A program made the translations under genes and the position numbers. The notes below the pieces were generated by a model that saw only the letters and a list, made by a program, of their open reading frames with translations, did no database searches and had not been told where the DNA came from. Source: Stenotrophomonas maltophilia D457 (lineage in GTDB: Bacteria; Pseudomonadota; Gammaproteobacteria; Xanthomonadales; Xanthomonadaceae). From it: a stretch of DNA of 64,000 nucleotides. Shown here piece after piece: positions 55,760-64,000 of the stretch (positions are counted from its first letter, which is position 1; every line of letters starts with the position of its first letter). The stretch is from positions 186,001 to 250,000 of the forward strand of contig NC_017671.1 of assembly GCF_000284595.1 (NCBI RefSeq), read 5' to 3'.

Positions 55760-56668
55760 TCACCCTTCGGCGAACGCCCCGCGCAGCAGCCCGGCGAAGT
55801 TGCGGATCAGCGGCGTGACGCCCTCGCGATGCCACGCCAGCTGCACCTCCGAATGCGCACCGGCGTCGGCCAGCGCCACGAAGCGCGCGCCTTCCACGCG
55901 GATGTGATCGCAGGACGAGGGCAGGATCGCCGCACCCAGGCCTGCAGCCGCAAGACTGATCAATGTCGATGCCTCACCGGCTTCCTGCACGATGCGCGGC
56001 GTGAACCCGGCGGCCGCGCACAGCGCGATCATGTGGTCATGGATGCCCGCGCCCGCGCTGCGGCGAAATGCCACGAACGGCTCCTGCGCGAAGTCGCGTA
56101 GCGACAACGTGCCCTGCTTCGACAGCCTGCGCAGGGCAGGGTGGTCGGCATGCACGATCAACGCCAGTGGATCGACGAACAGGCTGTGCGCCACCAGCTC
56201 CGGCGGCAATGCGCGCTTGCGGATGATGCCCACGTCCAGTGAACCGTCGAGCAGCGCATCGATCTGCTGCAGCGTGTTCATCTCGCTCAGCTGCAGCCGC
56301 ACCTGTGGGTACTGCTGGCGGTAGCGCAGGATCGAACGCGGAATCTGCGGCGACAGCGGCGTGGCCCGGGTCAGGCCGATACGCAGTTCGCCCTGCTCGC
56401 CGCGCTGCGCGCGCTGTACCTCGTCCACCGCGGTTTCCACCTGCTGCACGATGGCGCGCGCGCGCTCCTGCAGCAGCTCACCCGCAGGCGTCAGCTGCAC
56501 ACGACGATGGCTGCGCACGAACAGGCGCGCCCCGATCAGGTCTTCCAGCTGGCGGATCTGCTGGCTGAGCGGCGGCTGCGACATGCCCAGCCGCTCCGCC
56601 GCCTGGCCGAAGTGCAGCGTATCGGCAACGGCGAGGAAGTAACGCAGGTGGCGGAGTTCGATGGACAT
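55760..56668 (-). CDS. LysR-family regulator, YnfL-like
   Basis: 302 residues. N-terminal winged helix (ELRHLRYFLAVADTLHFGQAAERLGMSQPPLSQQIRQLE) and a C-terminal effector domain of the BenM/CatM type (LRIGLTRATPLSPQIPR). Lies next to, but convergent with, the MFS gene, so control of the exporter is possible though the usual shared divergent promoter is absent. Effector unknown. Confidence 0.9.
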   Translation of the reverse strand: MSIELRHLRYFLAVADTLHFGQAAERLGMSQPPLSQQIRQLEDLIGARLFVRSHRRVQLTPAGELLQERARAIVQQVETAVDEVQRAQRGEQGELRIGLTRATPLSPQIPRSILRYRQQYPQVRLQLSEMNTLQQIDALLDGSLDVGIIRKRALPPELVAHSLFVDPLALIVHADHPALRRLSKQGTLSLRDFAQEPFVAFRRSAGAGIHDHMIALCAAAGFTPRIVQEAGEASTLISLAAAGLGAAILPSSCDHIRVEGARFVALADAGAHSEVQLAWHREGVTPLIRNFAGLLRGAFAEG

Positions 56669-56699
56669 GCGCCCAGTCTATGCATCGCCAGCCGGAAAT

Positions 56700-56740
56700 G
56701 GGGTCAGATCCGTTTTCCTGCGGAAAACGGATCTGACCCC
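56700..56740. repeat. GGGGTCAGATCC palindrome
   Basis: Perfect 19-bp arms (GGGGTCAGATCCGTTTTCC) around TGC; the most exact member of this family in the window. Confidence 0.9.
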
Positions 56741-56751
56741 GGTCACCCGTC

Positions 56752-56799
56752 ATCCACGCATGGCGTGGATCTACCGTGTCGACCAAGGTCGACACCTAC
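56752..56799 (-). repeat. Two tandem SMAG/REP elements
   Basis: GTAG + ATCCACG/CGTGGAT at 56752-56774 and GTAG + GTGTCGACC/GGTCGACA at 56777-56799, both on the minus strand, 2 bp apart. Confidence 0.9.
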
Positions 56800-56839
56800 C
56801 CACAGCAGCAGATACCAACAGCAGCAGGAATCTGTCAGA

Positions 56840-56943
56840 GGCGGGGCGGTGTGGGTGGGCAGGACCGTTGGCGCCATGGATGGCGCCATCGAGCCCCCAG
56901 GGATGGGTTTACGGCGTGTCCTGCCCACCCACACCGCCCCGCC
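56840..56943. repeat. Long hairpin repeat, copy 2
   Basis: Perfect 26-bp arms at 56840-56865 and 56918-56943 (GGCGGGGCGGTGTGGGTG...) enclose a 52-nt interior with an 8-bp inner hairpin, GGCGCCAT-GG-ATGGCGCC, at 56870-56887. Flanks CTGTCAGA and CGGATAGCAGGCTTTTG match those of copy 1 at 41052. Confidence 0.88.
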
Positions 56944-57014
56944 ATCTACGGATAGCAGGCTTTTGCTGTTGCTTTGGCTTCAGCAGGTGCAGGGCGCAGC
57001 CCTGCCGAACACCC

Positions 57015-57983
57015 TCACCGCTCCGAATGCCCGCTCTGGTCGTAATCGCGCGGACTGAACAACTCCGGCTGGATCAGCTCGATGAACGCGCGCGCCTGCG
57101 CCGACAGCGCCTTGCCCCGGCGCACGATCACCCCGTAACTGCGCTCGGGGAACCAGCGCTTCATCGACCGCGCCGCCAACCGCTCGCGGTCGGCCTCGTT
57201 CAGGCACAGCGCCGGCACGATGGAAATGCCCATGCCCATCGCCACGTACTGCTTGATCACCTCCCAGCCGCCCACTTCCAGTGCCACGGTGTAGGCGATG
57301 CGGTAGCGCTGGAATACCTGGTCAACCAGCCGGTAGGTGATCTGCCGCTTCGGCGGCAGCACCAGCGGATAGCGCGCGATGTCGGCCAGCTCCAGCTCGC
57401 CGCCACTGGCCAGCGGATGGTCGTGCGGCGCGATCAGTACCTGCTCGAAGCGGTAGGCCGGGGCGTAGGTCAGGTCGGCCGGTACATCGGTCATCGAACC
57501 GATCGCCAGGTCGGCGGCGTCCTCGCGCAGCAGGTCGGTGCCATCGGCGCTGATCGCGTTGTGCAGGGTCAGGCGCACGTCCGGGTGGTGCAGGCGGAAG
57601 CGCTCGACGATTTTCGGCAGCAGGTACAGGATGGTCGAGCTGTTGGCGGCGATGTTCAGCTCGCCCGCGTCCAGGCCGCGCACCTTGTCGCGGAAGCGCG
57701 CCTCCAGCCCGTCCAGATTCTCCACCAGCGGCTGCGCCATTTCGTACAGCAGCTGGCCCTCGCGGCTGGGCACCAGGCGCCGCCCGCTGCGCTCGAACAG
57801 CGGCACCCCCAGTTCCCGTTCCAGGGCCTGCAACTGCAGGCTGATGGCCGGCTGGCTGACGAAAAGTGCCTCAGCCGCCCGTGAGACCGAGCCCAGGCGC
57901 ACCGTCTGGCAGAACGCACGCAATGGCTTCAGCCGGTCGGATTTGTAGGAAAAACGCGGACTTGGCGGGGTGCGTGTGCTCAT
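57015..57983 (-). CDS. LysR-family regulator, likely of the glyoxylate shunt
   Basis: 322 residues. Winged helix KPLRAFCQTVRLGSVSRAAEALFVSQPAISLQLQALE and an effector domain of the CysB/CbbR-like kind (GELNIAANSSTILYLLPKIVERF). It is divergent from aceB with only 110 bp between the starts and a palindrome in that gap, the classic layout for a LysR regulator of the facing operon. The start at 57983 was chosen over 58019 because the upstream extension runs through the probable promoter. Confidence 0.9.
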   Translation of the reverse strand: MSTRTPPSPRFSYKSDRLKPLRAFCQTVRLGSVSRAAEALFVSQPAISLQLQALERELGVPLFERSGRRLVPSREGQLLYEMAQPLVENLDGLEARFRDKVRGLDAGELNIAANSSTILYLLPKIVERFRLHHPDVRLTLHNAISADGTDLLREDAADLAIGSMTDVPADLTYAPAYRFEQVLIAPHDHPLASGGELELADIARYPLVLPPKRQITYRLVDQVFQRYRIAYTVALEVGGWEVIKQYVAMGMGISIVPALCLNEADRERLAARSMKRWFPERSYGVIVRRGKALSAQARAFIELIQPELFSPRDYDQSGHSER

Positions 57984-58020
57984 CGTGTCACGAGTATTAG
58001 CACAACTTATGTAGAACATT

Positions 58021-58036
58021 GCAAAAACTGTTTTGC
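58021..58036. promoter_or_regulatory. Palindrome GCAAAA-ACTG-TTTTGC in the LysR/aceB gap
   Basis: Perfect 6-bp arms with a 4-nt spacer, in the AT-rich middle of the divergent promoter region. Candidate binding site for the LysR regulator or for another controller of acetate and fatty-acid use. Confidence 0.5.
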
Positions 58037-58093
58037 CAAATACTCCGGCCCAGCGGCACCGTGGAGACGTTCCCCCACCGCTGGAGTCGCCCC

Positions 58094-59716
58094 ATGTCCG
58101 CCGTCGCTTCCGCTGTTCCCACCCCTGCCAGCAAGGCTACCCCCGGCATCGCCCTGGCGACCCGCGTGGCCGGCCAGGACACCGTGCTGCCGGCGCCGCT
58201 GCTGGCCCTGCTGGTGTCGCTGCACCGTGCGGTGGAACCGGGCCGGCAGGCACGGCTGCAGGCGCGCCGCGAGCGCCAGGCGTTCTTCGACCAGGGCGGC
58301 CTGCCGGACTTCCGCGAGGACACCGCTGCGATCCGTAGCGGCGACTGGCGCGTTGCGCCGCTGCCGGCCGCGCTGCAGGACCGCCGCGTCGAGATCACCG
58401 GCCCGACCGATCCGAAGATGGTCATCAACGCGCTGAACTCCGGCGCCAAGGTGTTCATGGCCGACTTCGAGGATTCGACCTCGCCGACCTGGCGCAACCT
58501 GCTGGCCGGGCAGCGGTCGCTGGCCGCCGCGGTGCGTGGCGATCTCGACTACACCGCCCCCAATGGCAAGCACTACACGCTGCGCCCGCATGACGAGCAG
58601 GCGGTGCTGATCGTGCGCCCGCGTGGCTGGCACCTGGACGAAAAGCACGTGCGCATCGATGGCCAGTTCATCGCCGGCGGCCTGTTCGACGCGGCGGTGT
58701 TCGCCTTCCACAACGCCCGCACCCTGCAGGCGAAGGACCGCGGCCCGTACTTCTACCTGCCCAAGCTGCAGAGCATGGAAGAGGCGGCGCTGTGGGAAAC
58801 AGCGCTGTCGCACATCGAAGGCATGCTCGGCCTGCCGCACGGCCAGATCAAGGTAACCGTGCTGATCGAAACGCTGCCGGCGGTGTTCGAGATGGATGAG
58901 ATCCTGCACGCGCTGCGTGACCGCATCGTCGGCCTGAACTGTGGGCGCTGGGACTACATCTTCTCGTACCTGAAGACCTTCCGGCGCCACGCCGACCGCG
59001 TGCTGCCCGAGCGCGGCCAGGTGACCATGACCCAGCCGTTCCTGAAGGCCTATTCGGAACTGCTGATCCAGACCTGCCATCGCCGTGGTGCACATGCGAT
59101 GGGTGGCATGGCCGCGCAGATTCCGATCAACAACGATGCCGCCGCCAACGAACAGGCGATGGCCCGCGTGCGCGCTGACAAGCTGCGCGAAGTGACCGCC
59201 GGCCACGACGGCACCTGGGTCGCGCATCCGGCGCTGATTCCGGTGGCGATGGCGATCTTCGACGAACACATGCCCGGTGCGAACCAGCACAGCGTGCTGC
59301 GCCAGGATGTGTGCGTCGGCCGCGACGAACTGATCGCACGGCCGCCCGGCACCATCACCCGCGCCGGCTTCGAAGGCAACGTGGAAGTCTGCGTGCGCTA
59401 CCTGGCGGCATGGCTGGATGGCAACGGCTGCGTGCCGATCCACCACCTGATGGAGGACGCGGCCACCGCCGAGATCAGCCGCAGCCAGTTGTGGCAGTGG
59501 CTGCATACGCCGGGCCAGCAGCTGGACGATGGCACCGCCATCGACCTGGCACTGCTGGATGCCACGCTGGCACAGCTGCCGGCACGGCTGGGTGACACCG
59601 CCACGCTGCCCGGTGGCGCACGCATCGGCGAGGCCATCGCCCTGCTCGGCGAACTGAGCCGCAGCGACGAACTGACCGATTTCCTGACCCTGCCGGCCTA
59701 CGCGCGCATCGACTGA
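58094..59716 (+). CDS. aceB: Malate synthase A
   Basis: 540 residues. Condenses glyoxylate with acetyl-CoA to malate. Characteristic blocks: [79 protein letters not shown] and [10 protein letters not shown]; this is the AceB (form A) length. aceA follows 64 nt downstream, so the two form the glyoxylate shunt operon. Confidence 0.97.
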   Translation: MSAVASAVPTPASKATPGIALATRVAGQDTVLPAPLLALLVSLHRAVEPGRQARLQARRERQAFFDQGGLPDFREDTAAIRSGDWRVAPLPAALQDRRVEITGPTDPKMVINALNSGAKVFMADFEDSTSPTWRNLLAGQRSLAAAVRGDLDYTAPNGKHYTLRPHDEQAVLIVRPRGWHLDEKHVRIDGQFIAGGLFDAAVFAFHNARTLQAKDRGPYFYLPKLQSMEEAALWETALSHIEGMLGLPHGQIKVTVLIETLPAVFEMDEILHALRDRIVGLNCGRWDYIFSYLKTFRRHADRVLPERGQVTMTQPFLKAYSELLIQTCHRRGAHAMGGMAAQIPINNDAAANEQAMARVRADKLREVTAGHDGTWVAHPALIPVAMAIFDEHMPGANQHSVLRQDVCVGRDELIARPPGTITRAGFEGNVEVCVRYLAAWLDGNGCVPIHHLMEDAATAEISRSQLWQWLHTPGQQLDDGTAIDLALLDATLAQLPARLGDTATLPGGARIGEAIALLGELSRSDELTDFLTLPAYARID

Positions 59717-59780
59717 TCGCCGCCCGCGATTCCCGGCGTTTCCCTCCCCGCTGCACGCACGAACCGAACTGGAGAAAGAC

Positions 59781-61082
59781 ATGAGCAAGCTGCCCACTGC
59801 CGAACAGATCCAGCACGACTGGGATACCAACCCGCGCTGGGAAGGCATCCAGCGCAACTACAGTGCCGCCGACGTGGTGCGCCTGCGCGGCACCGTCCAC
59901 ATCGAGCATTCGCTGGCCCGCCTGGGTGCGGAGAAGCTGTGGGCATCGCTGCATGAGCGCGAGTTCGTCAACGCGCTGGGTGCATTGACCGGCAACCAGG
60001 CCATGCAGCAGGTCAAGGCGGGCCTGAAGGCGATCTACCTGTCCGGTTGGCAGGTGGCGGCCGACGCCAACCTGGCCGGGCAGATGTATCCGGACCAGTC
60101 GCTGTACCCGGCCGATTCGGTGCCGGCAGTGGTCAAGCGCATCAACAACACGCTGCTGCGCGCCGACCAGCTGCACCACGCCGAAGGCAAGGACGACATC
60201 GACTTCCTGCAGCCGATCGTCGCCGATGCGGAGGCCGGTTTCGGCGGCGTGCTCAATGCGTTCGAGCTGATGAAGGCGATGATCGAGGCCGGTGCCGCCG
60301 GCGTGCATTTCGAAGACCAGCTGGCGTCGGTGAAGAAGTGCGGGCACATGGGCGGCAAGGTGCTGGTGCCGACCCGCGAGGCGATCGAGAAGCTCAATGC
60401 CGCGCGGCTGGCCGCCGATGTGCTGGGTGTGCCGACCCTGCTGGTGGCGCGCACCGATGCCGAAGCGGCTGATCTGCTGACCAGCGACATCGACGGCAAC
60501 GACAAGCCGTTCACCACCGGCGAGCGCACCGTCGAAGGCTTCTACAAGACCCGCAACGGCCGGGACCAGGCGATCAGCCGTGGCCTGGCCTACGCGCCCT
60601 ACGCCGACCTGGTGTGGTGCGAGACCGGCAAGCCGGACCTGGAATTCGCACGCAGGTTCGCCGAGGCGATCCATGCGAAGTTCCCGGGCAAGCTGCTGGC
60701 CTACAACTGCTCGCCCAGCTTCAACTGGAAGAAGAACCTGGACGACGCCACCATTGCGAAGTTCCAGCGCGAACTGGGCAGCTACGGCTACAAGTTCCAG
60801 TTCATCACCCTGGCCGGGTTCCATGCGTTGAACTACGGCATGTTCAATCTGGCCCACGGCTACGCACGCCGCCAGATGAGCGCGTTCGTCGAGTTGCAGG
60901 AAGCCGAGTTCGAAGCGGCCGAGCGCGGCTTCACTGCGGTCAAGCACCAGCGCGAGGTCGGTACCGGCTACTTCGATGCGGTGACCCAGGCGATCCAGCA
61001 GGGCCAGTCGTCGACCACCGCGCTGACCGGCTCGACCGAGGAAGAACAGTTCCATGGCGGGCGCAGCGAACGCGCGGCGTGA
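59781..61082 (+). CDS. aceA: Isocitrate lyase
   Basis: 433 residues. Splits isocitrate into glyoxylate and succinate. Catalytic Cys187 lies in [16 protein letters not shown]; other motifs are [12 protein letters not shown] and [25 protein letters not shown] precedes the ATG. Second gene of the aceBA operon. Confidence 0.97.
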   Translation: MSKLPTAEQIQHDWDTNPRWEGIQRNYSAADVVRLRGTVHIEHSLARLGAEKLWASLHEREFVNALGALTGNQAMQQVKAGLKAIYLSGWQVAADANLAGQMYPDQSLYPADSVPAVVKRINNTLLRADQLHHAEGKDDIDFLQPIVADAEAGFGGVLNAFELMKAMIEAGAAGVHFEDQLASVKKCGHMGGKVLVPTREAIEKLNAARLAADVLGVPTLLVARTDAEAADLLTSDIDGNDKPFTTGERTVEGFYKTRNGRDQAISRGLAYAPYADLVWCETGKPDLEFARRFAEAIHAKFPGKLLAYNCSPSFNWKKNLDDATIAKFQRELGSYGYKFQFITLAGFHALNYGMFNLAHGYARRQMSAFVELQEAEFEAAERGFTAVKHQREVGTGYFDAVTQAIQQGQSSTTALTGSTEEEQFHGGRSERAA

Positions 61083-61103
61083 TGCGGCGCGCCGCGTGAT
61101 CCG

Positions 61104-61179
61104 GTGGTGCCGGCCGCTGGCCGGCAACCCATCGATGTTTCCGAAGCCCATGCAGTTGCCGGCCAGCGGCCGGCACTAC
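61104..61179. repeat. Facing REP pair, one with GTGG head
   Basis: GTGG + TGCCGGCC/GGCCGGCA at 61104-61126 on plus and a standard GTAG copy at 61157-61179 on minus. Confidence 0.88.
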
Positions 61180-61217
61180 CGGGCTCCGGGTGATCAGGGT
61201 GGCCAGGGAAGGGCCAG

Positions 61218-61253
61218 ACAACGCCGGCCGGTCGGGGGACCTGCCGGCGTTGT
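61218..61253 (+). terminator. Terminator of the aceBA operon
   Basis: Perfect 11-bp stem ACAACGCCGGC / GCCGGCGTTGT with a 14-nt loop, followed by TGTAT. Confidence 0.75.
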
Positions 61254-61514
61254 TGTATCGATGCAAGGGCGCAGCACGCGCGGAGCGTCAATCAGGCGCA
61301 CCCCGGTGCCGGCAACTTGGCCGAAACCCTGTGAAACCCGGCATCGGATTGATCCAGCAGGAGTTTTGCCCGGACACCCGTGACCAGAACGGGCCATCAC
61401 CGATCTTCACATCAATCAAGATCGGCAGAAGGGTCAAAATGAGATAGGGCGCACACTTTAAAGCGGTGCTATGCTCCGCGGCTCACCAGGGGACGCTGGC
61501 GGCGGGTGCAGGGA

Positions 61515-62555
61515 ATGACCGGCAGGGGTGCGGCCGAGAACAGTGATGTGACGACAGGTATCGCCCGGGTGGCGATGGCCGAGATCGTGCACGCTCTGTT
61601 GTCCGATGCCGAGGTGGCATTGTTCGCCAGATTCGCCCGCGCATGCAAGCTCCGTGCCGGACAGTGGCTGTTCCAGCGTGGCCACCGCGGCGAGCGCATG
61701 TATGTGATCCTCGAAGGCCAGATCGAACTGGACTTCGGCGAGGACCTGGTGATCAAGACGCTCGGGCAGCACGAGTTCTTCGGAGAACTGGGCCTGCTGG
61801 TCGGCGACCACCTGCGCAGCGCCAGTGCGCGCGCGCTGGTCGACTGCGATGTGCTGGAGCTGGGCCCGGCCGATTTCCATCGGCTGGTCGAATCCGATCC
61901 CGGCCTGGTGGCCTATTTCCTGCGCCGCACGATCATGCGCGTGCTGGCCAACGAACAGGCACTGATCGCACAGCTGCGCCGGCGCAACCACGATCTGGAA
62001 ACCGCGCTGGACAATCTGTACATCACTACCCATCAGTTGACCCACACCCGTGAGCTGGTGCGTACCGATGAACTGACCGGGCTGCACAACCGGCGAGGCC
62101 TCACCCTGTACCTGCAGGAGTGCCGCGAGCGGGCCGAGGGGCCGCCGCAGGCGCTGCTGCTGATCGATTGCGACCGCTTCAAGCAGATCAACGACCGCCA
62201 CGGCCACCAGGCCGGCGACCGCGTGCTGCAGAGCATGGGCAACATCCTGCGCTCGATGGCCGGCGAGCAGGACCTGGCCTGCCGGCTTGGTGGCGATGAG
62301 TTCTGCCTGATCCTGCGCCGTGGCAACCGCGAGATCGCGCAGCACGCGGCCGAGTTCATCATCAGTGCGGTGCATGGCCTGCTCGAGCGCAGCCATGGCA
62401 CGCCGCATGTGAGCCTGGTCAGCATCGGCGCCTGCCTGCTGGCGCCGGAGGCAGGCTGGAGCGAGTGGTATGCCTGCGCGGATCGTGCGCTGTACCAGGC
62501 CAAGCGCGATGGCGGCAACTGCCTGCGCTGGGCGGATGATCCGGACGGCCAATAG
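61515..62555 (+). CDS. cNMP-binding GGDEF protein, probable diguanylate cyclase
   Basis: 346 residues. N-terminal cyclic-nucleotide-binding domain (LRAGQWLFQRGHRGERMYVILEGQIEL ... FFGELGLLVGDHLRSASARAL) and a C-terminal GGDEF domain with intact GGDEF in CRLGGDEFCLIL and DCDRFKQINDRHGH. The inhibitory RxxD motif five residues before GGDEF reads GEQD, so product feedback by that site is unlikely. It is 13 nt upstream of a class III cyclase gene. The pair matches the X. campestris XC_0249/XC_0250 arrangement, in which cGMP stimulates c-di-GMP synthesis. Confidence 0.9.
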   Translation: MTGRGAAENSDVTTGIARVAMAEIVHALLSDAEVALFARFARACKLRAGQWLFQRGHRGERMYVILEGQIELDFGEDLVIKTLGQHEFFGELGLLVGDHLRSASARALVDCDVLELGPADFHRLVESDPGLVAYFLRRTIMRVLANEQALIAQLRRRNHDLETALDNLYITTHQLTHTRELVRTDELTGLHNRRGLTLYLQECRERAEGPPQALLLIDCDRFKQINDRHGHQAGDRVLQSMGNILRSMAGEQDLACRLGGDEFCLILRRGNREIAQHAAEFIISAVHGLLERSHGTPHVSLVSIGACLLAPEAGWSEWYACADRALYQAKRDGGNCLRWADDPDGQ

Positions 62556-62568
62556 GGAGAGGCAGGCG

Positions 62569-64000
62569 ATGAATGGCGACAACGGAACGTCAGCCCCGCA
62601 TAGCCCACAGCTGCGCGCCCTGCTGTTCACCGATCTGTGTGATTCGCTGCAGCTGGTCGAGCGGATCGGCGATGTGGCGGCGGCAAGCCTGTTCCAGGAA
62701 CACGATCGCCTGGTACTGGTGCTGCAGCAGCGCTGGAACGGCCAGCTGATCGATCGCTCCGATGGCTTGTTCATGCTGTTCGAGCGCGCCGTCGACGCAC
62801 TGGGCTTCGCCCTGGACTACCAGCGCGAACTGCACGCGCTGGGCCAGCAGCGCGCGATTGAACTGCGCGCGCGCGCCGGCCTGCACGTGGGCGACGTGCT
62901 GACCTGGGAGAACAGTGCCGAGGCGGTCCGTGCCGGTGCCAAGTCGATGGAGGTGGAAGGCCTGGCCAAGCCGATGGCGGCGCGCCTGATGATGCTGGCC
63001 CGCCCCGGCCAGATCCTGCTGTCGGCGGTGGCCGAATCGCTGACCCGCCGTGCCACCGATGCACTGGGCGAGCGTGGCACGCGCCTGCTGTGGAAATCGC
63101 ACGGGCGCTGGCGCTTCAAGGGCGTGCCGGTGGTGCAGGAAGTGATCGAAGTGGGCGAGATCGGTTCGGCGCCGCTGCGCATGCCGCGCGCCAACGCCAA
63201 GGCGCGCCGCGACCTGCCGCTGTGGCGGCAACCGCTGGTGCTGGCCGCCGAAGGCCTGATCCTTGCCGCGGCCGTGCTGGGCGGCTGGCTGCTGCTGCGG
63301 TCGGAGCCGGCCATTGCCTTCGCCGAACGTGACTGGGTGGTGCTTGGCGATGTCGACAACCTCACCGGCGATCCGATCTTCGATGACTCGATGCGGCACG
63401 CGATCCGGATCGCGCTGGAACAGTCGCGCTACGTGAACGTGCTGTCGGAAGGCAAGATCCGCGAAAGCCTGGAAATGGCGCGGCTCTCGGGCGATACCCG
63501 GCTCAACCGCGATACCGCGGTCGATGTGGCGGTGCGGGAGGGCGCGCGCGCGGTGCTGCTGCCGACCGTGCGGCAGAAGATCGGTGGCTACGAGCTGGCC
63601 ATCGATGTTGCCGCACCGGGCAGTGGCCAGGTGATCCAGACCTTCACCGCCACCGCCGATCGATCCGACCAGATGGTGTTCGCCGTGGACGACGTGGTCG
63701 GTCGCCTGCGTCGCGGACTGGGCGAGTCGGTGGCCAGCCTGGAGCAATCCCTGCCGCTGCCGCGCGCCTCGACCCAGGACCTGCGCGCACTGCGCGCGTT
63801 CGCGCTGGCCGAGAGCGCACTGGGTCAGCGTCGCTTCGAAGAAGCCCGCAACCTCTACCAGGCCGCGATCGACATCGATCCCGGTTTTGCCCTGGCCTAC
63901 ATGGGCGTGGCCAAGCTGCATGCGCGCACCGCGCAGGTCGCGGACGCGCGTGACGCGCTGGAGCACGCGCTGGCCCAGCAGCAGCGCCTGCCCGCGCGTG
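62569..64000 (+). CDS. Class III nucleotidyl cyclase with membrane span and TPR-like region, 3' end outside window
   Basis: First 477 residues. Cyclase domain at about 10-195: metal Asp in LRALLFTDLCDSLQLVERIGD, second in LIDRSDGLFMLFE, and ELRARAGLHVGDVL. One membrane helix (LVLAAEGLILAAAVLGGWLLL, about 223-243), then an external or periplasmic domain (FAERDWVVLGDVDNLTGDPIFDDSM) and the start of TPR-like repeats (ARNLYQAAIDIDPGFALAYMGVAKL). GAGGCAGGCG precedes the ATG. Whether it makes cAMP or cGMP is not evident; the X. campestris counterpart is reported to make cGMP. Similar proteins are also called putative peptide-modification-system cyclases. Confidence 0.85.
   Translation, partial: MNGDNGTSAPHSPQLRALLFTDLCDSLQLVERIGDVAAASLFQEHDRLVLVLQQRWNGQLIDRSDGLFMLFERAVDALGFALDYQRELHALGQQRAIELRARAGLHVGDVLTWENSAEAVRAGAKSMEVEGLAKPMAARLMMLARPGQILLSAVAESLTRRATDALGERGTRLLWKSHGRWRFKGVPVVQEVIEVGEIGSAPLRMPRANAKARRDLPLWRQPLVLAAEGLILAAAVLGGWLLLRSEPAIAFAERDWVVLGDVDNLTGDPIFDDSMRHAIRIALEQSRYVNVLSEGKIRESLEMARLSGDTRLNRDTAVDVAVREGARAVLLPTVRQKIGGYELAIDVAAPGSGQVIQTFTATADRSDQMVFAVDDVVGRLRRGLGESVASLEQSLPLPRASTQDLRALRAFALAESALGQRRFEEARNLYQAAIDIDPGFALAYMGVAKLHARTAQVADARDALEHALAQQQRLPAR

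Larger units (their letters stand above)
56669..57014. other. Repeat-filled intergenic region
   Basis: No gene seen. It holds a 19-bp palindrome (56700-56740), two minus-strand SMAGs (56752-56799) and the second long hairpin repeat (56840-56943). Confidence 0.85.
61083..61514. other. Intergenic region with REP pair and terminator
   Basis: No gene seen. It holds a facing REP pair (61104-61179), a terminator (61218-61253) and probably the promoter of the GGDEF gene around 61380-61480, where the DNA becomes AT-richer. Confidence 0.7.

Noticed and set aside
58007..59857. Long minus-strand open frame opposite aceB
   Set aside because: Shadow of a certain malate synthase gene.

Overview
The window looks like Stenotrophomonas, most likely the S. 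maltophilia complex. The DNA is GC-rich and its intergenic gaps are full of short GTAG-headed palindromes (SMAG/REP type). It carries an Ax21 gene, a complete oleABCD olefin cluster, an effector with the XVIPCD tail used by the Xanthomonadales killing type IV secretion system, and a cNMP-GGDEF/cyclase pair arranged like the Xanthomonas cGMP pathway. All calls come from reading the sequence; no database search was run.

Layout. 1-7.2 kb is an accessory block of lower GC: the 3' part of a CzcA/CusA-type metal pump, a HupE-like membrane protein, a membrane anchor protein and a small periplasmic protein, then an OLD-like AAA ATPase on the other strand and repeat-rich DNA. 7.3-11.3 kb: Ax21, an AraC regulator, a VOC protein, a Dyp peroxidase and two small envelope proteins. 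11.3-15.5 kb: a TPP riboswitch driving a TonB-dependent receptor and a PnuC-type permease, with an APH-fold kinase upstream. 15.6-19.3 kb: a glycine-zipper protein, then the type IV effector and its likely lipoprotein immunity partner. 19.5-20.4 kb: an 846-bp IS5-family element sitting on the stop codon of a response regulator gene that diverges from a BvgS-like hybrid kinase. 24.7-28.3 kb: a c-type cytochrome, ETF-ubiquinone oxidoreductase and glutaryl-CoA dehydrogenase, which fit one route of acyl-CoA electrons into the quinone pool. 28.3-34 kb: a hypothetical protein, TrmL, a protein with four VRPS-type repeats, an M16 peptidase and a DUF4156 lipoprotein.

34-39.4 kb holds oleA, oleB, (ykgJ-type gene antisense), oleC and oleD. 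39.5-43.6 kb: a DUF1328 peptide, ddl, ubiJ and ubiB. 43.6-46.7 kb: a tightly coupled four-gene operon (PIG-L deacetylase, GT2 glycosyltransferase, hexapeptide acyltransferase, YaiO-type outer-membrane barrel), a candidate uncharacterised polysaccharide system. 46.9-54.3 kb is mostly housekeeping (methyltransferase, TruC, DUF2059 protein, ArfB, PlsC-like acyltransferase, Dcp peptidase, LepB) plus two adjacent, apparently catalytically degenerate type II dehydroquinase homologues. 54.4-56.7 kb: an MFS exporter and a LysR regulator. 57-61.1 kb: a LysR regulator divergent from the glyoxylate shunt genes aceB-aceA. 61.5 kb to the edge: a cNMP-binding GGDEF protein followed by a class III cyclase cut by the window end.

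No rRNA, tRNA, CRISPR array or prophage was seen. The points most worth following up are the YaiO operon, the effector/immunity pair, the paired dehydroquinase-like proteins, two related long-hairpin repeats near 41.1 and 56.9 kb, and the REP elements whose GTAG supplies stop codons.
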